In this document: positions 58,286-64,000 of the stretch, in pieces
Layout: the number at the start of each line of letters is the position of its first letter
How positions within the stretch are numbered: position 1 is the stretch's first letter
DNA from: Fomitopsis serialis
Lineage: Eukaryota; Basidiomycota; Agaricomycetes; Polyporales; Fomitopsidaceae
NCBI RefSeq assembly: GCF_022376445.1
Contig: NW_025954964.1
Location: 310,001-374,000, forward strand
Length of the DNA: 64,000 bases
Direction: 5' to 3'
Made by a program: the position numbers and the translations under genes
The notes under the pieces: model-generated
What the model was told of the DNA's origin: nothing
The model's input: the letters and a program-made list of their open reading frames with translations, nothing else
Database searches by the model: none

Positions 58286-61200
58286 GTGGTCGCTGTCCTG
58301 CATCCACTCGCCCATTCCCTTGTGCTCGGTCTGCACGTACTCGTCGCAAGTCGCCTTCGTATCCTCGGACCCTGTTTCCCCGGTCCGTCCTCGTTCTGGA
58401 CTTGCTCCTGGGCTCCGGTCTTGACATACGCAACCTTCCCGCTCGAACTCGGCTTGCTCGCTTCCCGGTCCCGGACCTCGTACCTCCCTACGTCCACCCC
58501 TAGCCTCGGATGAAACCCCCTCGCCAGACACCTCTTGCGGCCTGCACTCGCCCAGCCCGCAGCCGTTCGCCGTCTCTGGCACGTCCAATCGCAGTCGTCT
58601 GTCGTCAGACTCGCTCGGCTCGTTCCCTGGACTACCATCTCTCGCCGTCGGGTCCTCTCTCGTGTGGTTGTTCGGCTGGCTCCCTACGCACGTGTCCGTC
58701 ACAATCCGACACCTGCCCCTCCCCTTCTTGCTCGCTTGCGTCTCGACTAGTGGCTCATTCCCGGACCTTCCCTCGTCGCTTCGCAAGAGCTTTCCGGGTC
58801 GCACTTGAGGTCTCGTGGAATATCCCGCCTTGCTACACTCCGGTGTGATACTGTGCGTCCGTGGGCTTTCCTCCACCTTGGCGCAGGTCTCTACTGCTGC
58901 ACTGGCTCTACGACCCATCTTCCGCGCACGTGTCGCTCGCTCGGTCCATTGTACCTCGATTGTCCTGACTCGCTCTTCTGCATCGTCCAATGAGCCGTGT
59001 GCCTTCACCCTCAGTAAATTCCGACCCTCCCCGGCCTCCGTCCTGCCATGATTCATCCCCGAGCGCTTGTACCACTTGCCCCAGCACTTAGTCGTCTCCG
59101 TTCGCTCCTTGTTGCCTCGAAACTGCACCGGCTCCCGCGTGCAACATCCACCTTGCCCAATCGCTGGACTACCACCCGTCGCTTCTTGTAGCGTGTGTCG
59201 CCAGACGGTGTTGTACGCGAGCGAGCTCGATAGATCGGGGGTCCGGATTGACCTCAGGCAACGCGAGATGGCATGTACCCCCTCCGCGGCTCGAGAGACT
59301 AGCACCCCGGGCGTGAACAGCACCGGCCCTGGTCCATGCAGTTGAACAATCGTCACCCTGGATGCTCTCTCGCCCAACTCCGCCTCCTCCGACTGGCTAC
59401 CATCGACGTCCCGGACCTCGGCACGCTTGCTGTCGGCAGTCTTGTCCTTCGCCCCCTGCAGCTCGTACATGCACATCGAACCATTCACCGTAAGGAATCT
59501 GCTCGCGAGTCCGTTCTCCTCCCTTGCTCTGGCCAGCTGCCCGTGTGTGTGCGCCTCGTCTGGGTCCTGTGGCTGGACGTCCCGCCTACCGGCTCGTCTG
59601 GAAACTCGTCTCATGGCCACCACGAGCCCTCCAACCTTCTCGTGCTCCCTCCGTCCCGCGCTGCTGTCGTTGTCCGCACGCTCTCGATACCGAGGTTCGC
59701 CTGCCGTTCCTTCCGCGACGTGGTCTCCGCTACCTGCTAGTTGTTTCGCGCATCGCCAGGCGATCTCGAGTGTTGACCTGCATCCGGACGTCTGCATCTC
59801 CTCCATACGTTCCTCCCATAGCTCCCGTTGCCCGTCTGAATCCGCAACTTGTCGCCTCGATGCATCCAGAGGACCGTCTTGTTCTTGCTGTTTCCTCCGG
59901 CGCACCTCCATCTCTGAGCTCGCCCGTGCCGTATCCGCAACGGCTTGGCTCTCCATGTTCTCGCTCCCGTACTCGTGTCCCGCCTGGAGAGACAGAACAT
60001 GCTGGCTCGCTGTGACTTCCGAGCAGGCGTGCCTTGACTCTCCCGTGGGCGTGATGGTTCGGCTCGTCCGTCTGTCGTAGGTAGCCTCGTAATAGATGCT
60101 CTTTCCTCCGGCCCTCCGCGTAACTCGAGCTTGAATTCCTGTATGCGTGTCCTCGATATGTCCCATCGTGTCCAAAGCAGGCCCTAACTCCGCATCATAT
60201 TGACCCTCCTCCGCTTCAGATGCTTGTGGACGGCAGCTGCCTTCCTCCTCCTCCTTAGATCGCTCCGGAATGGACGTTCTTCCTACTGAAGCTTCGCCTA
60301 CGTGTACCGTCTCCTTCCGTGCCAATGCGATAGCCCAGGTCTGCGAGAACAACGGTCCCGCAAGTGAGCGACTGGTCGTGGGGGCTTTATCGGTGATTCC
60401 AGCCTCCGTTGAGACTCGTCCGAACGTTGGCGCTCCCTCCGCGTTCTGCTTCCTTCCCTCCGAGGGACCATCCCGCCCGGCAATGCTCCGTCTCGCCGTC
60501 TTCTTTAACTCGTCTTGTTTCCTCCGTAACGCGCCGTGCTCGAACCCCGTCCATTCCGTGTCCGTCGCTAGACTCTCAACGCTGTCCTTCCTGCTTCCGC
60601 CTGTCGCTCGTTCCGACACCATGCACTGGCTTAGCATGACTTGAGAGCGGGGTGAGCTCGAGTCCGGGTAGTACTCTGACTGTGAGTTGCGGAACCAGCT
60701 CGCCTGCCTCATCAATTCTTGCCTTGGAACAGGTCCGTGAGTGAGTGTTCCCTCCGGTAATGAGTTTGCGATCGCCGGGTCCGCCTGCTGGCGCGGAGGT
60801 GCATGCACGTCGATGCCCAGACCTGCTGCGTCGCATTCGTTCAGTCTTGACTGTTCCGGCGACTCACTTGCCCATTGACCAGTCCGTCTCACCCCTCTTT
60901 CACCCTCGAACCGTTCCCACTCGCCCGTACGTTCCGACGCGGAGACACTGGCATCCTGCGCGCCGCTGAATTGCCTGCATCGGATGTATGCTCCAGGTAG
61001 GCTCGACTGGGCGTGACACTGCCGCTCGTATGTCCCCTGCGTGGTTCCCTCAGTTCTTGCTGCCTGGCCGGTATGAGCCACCGCAGGGCATCTCGCACTT
61101 CGCCACGTAGAGCTGCACGCAAACGAGCTGCTAGTATTGCAGAGACGTGGGAGCGGCGAGAACGCACGTGCCAAATCTTCCACCTGGGCGACCAGCGAGG

Positions 61201-61792
61201 CGCCAGTAGACTGTGCAGACCGTGGTTCAGGCGCTTGAGCGATCGTCCCTCGCCACCGTCCTCTCTCCGCCGACTCTGCCTGCGGCTGCTCGTGATTCTC
61301 GCTCGAGCTCTCGTTGTACTCCATCTCGCTCATCGCGACAATTCTCCCTTGCTGAACCCTCGCCAAGTCAACACGCTCCGTGCCGCCGTCGTGTCCATCA
61401 CCGCCCCGCTGTGTGTCCAAAAGGGGGGCGTCGTCCACTCCGAATTCAAATGCGCTCGTCGCATGCTCCTGCGCACACAGGGCAGGTCTCGCGGAGGGAG
61501 GTAAAGGTCCGGGGTACGCGTAGTCGGTCGAGGAGATCCCATAGGTGAGCGTGGTCTCCGCTGCTCGAATCACAATCCGTCTGAACGCCTGCGCTTCCTC
61601 CGCCTGTCAATCCCGCGGCTTGCGCGTATCTAGCTCCTTTGCCGTCGCGCCGTCGTTCCCTGAGGTATCTCGTGGAACTGATATGACGCCTTCGACGCTG
61701 CACGCGCTACTGGCTGCGCTTGAAGCCTCACCACCCGCCATCCTCTCCTTGTCACGGCCTAGCTCGCCGTCGAAACCCCGGCCTTGCGCAAT

Positions 61793-62540
61793 TAGTGTTT
61801 GAAAGTCCAGTCCATGGACTGGAAAAAGACTGGGACTGAACTGGGACTGGCCTTAGAAAGACTGGACTGGACTGGTCAAAGTAGGACTGGTCCTACCCAG
61901 TCCAGTTGCAGTCTTCCAGGGTTGGGCAAATTGGAGGGACTGGTCAAAAGACTGGTTGCAACCAGTTGCGACTGGTCTTTGGCCACCCCCCTAATATGCT
62001 GGTGTACATGGCCAAATGGGATGTTTTTGGGGTCATAAATAGCACTAATACATAGGATAGGCACCAGATGGTGGACATATGGATGATGTGGCCTATTTAG
62101 GCAACATGTATCATCTGTCTATGCACCTCCACCTATGCCTAATATGGTAGGTATACCTGTCTCACCCTTACTGACATCGTATGCCTTGCCTGTATCAGTC
62201 ATTATGGACTGAACTGTGATGCTCCCATGGGATACACACCATTGCCTGCGGTCATATACCATATCACAGTAGCTTAAGTCACTTTGTCAGACACAATTGC
62301 TTGAAAAAACCAGTTGCAACTGGCAAAAGACCAGTCAGGACCAGTTGGGACCAGTTGGGACTGCATGTGCAGTTGCAACCAGTTGCAACCAGTCTTTGGA
62401 GGCAACTGGACTGCAAAGGACTGGTCGCAGTCAGTCCAGTCCCAGTCCTACCATTTTGGGGTCAATCTAGGACCAGTCCCAGTCCCAGTCTTTCCTCCAA
62501 GGGGTCAAAAGACTGGACTGGACTGGACTTTCAAACACTA
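61793..62540. mobile_element. Non-autonomous hAT element, copy B (748 bp)
   Basis: Ends TAGTGTTTGAAAGTCCAGTC and inverse; perfect 8-bp duplication TGCGCAAT at 61785-61792 and 62541-62548. Subterminal ACTGG repeats as in copy A. Orientation opposite to copy A. It interrupts the giant repeat frame. Near-identity of the two copies implies recent activity driven by a transposase encoded elsewhere. Confidence 0.9.
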
Positions 62541-64000
62541 TGCGCAATACCCGTCGCTGCTAGATTCTTGCATGCAACTCCCGCCCGCCGTGAGTCTCTC
62601 GCTCGTGGCCCTGACTCGTCTTGCTCGGCGCTCGACGCCCCGCCTGTGCCGTATCCAGGTATCTCCGTTCTTCCGTTCTTCCCTCGTTCGATGATGCTTG
62701 CACTGGAGTACTCATAGGTCCGCACTTGATCAACGCCGTGTGGCACATCCGGTCCTCCTCGATCTCCTCGTATTGACGCCAGTACCTCGCCGAGCGAAGA
62801 TGTTTGTCGCCTACCGACCACTGCAAGGCACGCGTCGCTCGCCGTATCGCTTCCACCCGTGAGTCCGACCTCCGCAGTCATACCTTGCACCTGCTCTGAT
62901 GCTCGTGTTTCCATTCCAGTCCGCTCCTCGGGTCGCTGGTCCTCGTCCCCGACCACAAAGACTCGTTTCGGCACCGCCAGCAACTTTCCGACCTCCTCTC
63001 TCTCGGCACCGTGGCGATGCACCTGGTACTCGCGGTAGTCTGTCGTGTACGTCCTCGTCACAGCCTTGACCTTGGCCCATGACGTCCGCTGCCCTGACCC
63101 CCGCGCGTGCCTGTCTTGCGTACAGAGATCCTCGTATTCGACGCTAGTGACGGTCGTTGGCCCCGCTCCCCGAGTCCCATGCTCGCTTGCTTGGTTACTC
63201 GCCGGACTCCAGGCTCTGCCGGTTGAACGTTCGCTCCGGCTCTCGTATCCTGACCTCTCAAGTGTCCTCAGGTTGACGTTCACCTGACAGGCCCCGACCC
63301 TTGAAGTCGCTCGCCTATCTTCCGTCACGACACGCTCGTATACGCTGAACTGGTGCAGTGATGTTCGCCTAGCTGGTTGCTCGTGTCGCCCTCTGCTCGC
63401 CACTGCAACTCCTTCCGACCTGTCGTACTGGTGCGCCGTCGCTTGCTCCGAGTTCGCGCGACCAACAGTCGTGTCCGAAGGTACTGCGTCGCTGAACTGC
63501 GTCGCCTTGATCCTAGCGAGTCTATCTCCCGCGGGCTCGTCGACTCGCTCAAACGCCCTTGCTGTGAGTCGAAATACTTCGAGGAAGAGGTCGTCGAGTG
63601 AACGTAGACTGCTGTCCGATGTGCCTGTAGGTACCTGTGTCATAGAGCTTGCATTACCCATGTACATTTCCCAGCTACTTCCTCTACCCATCGTGTGTCG
63701 CCTTCCCGAGACGACAGTTACACCTCCGTGCGTGCCTCCAGATTGCTCGCGAGTCCTGAAATCGTCGGTGCTCGCGTTCATCCCAGGTCTCGTCGTCACG
63801 GTGAGGCTCTCGTGCGGGGTAGTTCCTTCGTGTTTCCTTGCCGTAAGACTTGCTACTCCATTCCAAAACTTGCGAAGCGTGAGTGGGCAGCCTCGGTGAA
63901 CATGCGAGCGTACGGTGACGTGGGCATCCGAGTCGGCTGTCCTGCCAGTACCACGAGAGGTGTCCTCGACTAAGTCGCTGCCCGTACGCACAGGAACTCA

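Larger units (their letters stand above)
55610..63991 (-). pseudogene. Giant repeat-rich reading frame (about 2,540 codons), interrupted once by hAT and once by TGA
   Basis: One minus-strand frame runs from the right window edge to 55610. It is broken only by the hAT insertion 61793-62540 (748 bp plus 8-bp duplication, so frame is kept) and by a TGA at 61607-61609. The part 61573-55610 alone is open for 1,987 codons. The protein is very hydrophilic (Glu, Arg, Gly, Ser, Thr, Gln), without membrane segments. Between 56.8 and 58.3 kb it has about seven degenerate repeats headed by (V/L)LQ(V/M)(N/G)xxEIS-type motifs (PLQVNTGMVEVS, VLQVNSYGIS, VLQVNLLEMS, VLQMGFVEIS), followed by (A)DxxDxPxRR and acidic/Gly-rich text. 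It ends in CWHL modules. An in-frame TGA also sits at 63998-64000. No known domain; it could belong to an undescribed large mobile element or a fast-evolving host gene. Confidence 0.5.

Noticed and set aside
59427..60080. Plus-strand Ser/Arg/Cys-rich frames opposite the giant frame
   Set aside because: Antisense shadows; they are shorter and lack the periodic motifs seen on the minus strand.
1..64000. CRISPR arrays, telomeric TTAGGG arrays, viral polymerase, transposase or reverse-transcriptase genes
   Set aside because: Looked for the characteristic repeats and catalytic motifs; none found.

Overview
The window is nuclear DNA of a filamentous basidiomycete, most likely an Agaricomycete close to the wood-decay lineages. 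The evidence is many short introns (about 45-65 nt) with GT-AG ends and CTAAC/CTGAC branch motifs, GC-rich genes, and gene families typical of that group: an intradiol ring-cleavage dioxygenase, a Zn2Cys6 regulator, an Agaricomycete-restricted family with a GDYG core, and secreted low-complexity proteins. No prokaryotic signal was seen (no operons, no CRISPR). All calls come from reading the sequence; no database search was run.

Layout. 1-39.7 kb is a gene-dense euchromatic arm. In order: DBF4 (S-phase kinase regulator, +); three tandem minus-strand copies of a small secreted protein of unknown function, each with a TATA-like box; a regulator with two zinc clusters (+); S-adenosylmethionine decarboxylase (-), divergent from a mitochondrial DUF1279/FAM210 protein (+); a secreted Lys/Pro repeat protein (+); a small coiled-coil ORF (-); a complex I accessory subunit (+); the intradiol dioxygenase (-), divergent from RAX2 fused to an SH3 domain (+); REI1 (60S maturation, -), divergent from alanyl-tRNA synthetase (+); the GDYG-family hypothetical (-); ribosomal protein uS13/RPS18 (+); an acidic hypothetical (+); and NF-YA/HAP2 (-), divergent from a Tho1/SARNP SAP-domain protein (+). 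Several are translation or ribosome genes (REI1, AlaRS, RPS18) lying side by side.

39.7-46.7 kb is an abruptly AT-rich, CpG-poor island without credible genes. It holds diverged repeats and at least three small terminal-inverted-repeat elements (two Tc1/mariner-like, one PIF/Harbinger-like with a TAA duplication). 46.7-64 kb is GC-rich again but accessory: minisatellites, and long repeat-rich minus-strand reading frames with no recognisable domain. One of these frames spans about 2,540 codons to the window edge. Two near-identical 748-bp hAT-type elements, each with a perfect 8-bp target duplication, have landed in two of these frames.

Quality caveat. From about 25 to 36 kb essential genes (RPS18, AlaRS, REI1, RAX2) carry many isolated one-base deletions, most at short homopolymer runs. 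This fits assembly/basecalling undercalls better than pseudogenes. Gene extents there are reliable, but no continuous reading frame exists in the sequence as given.
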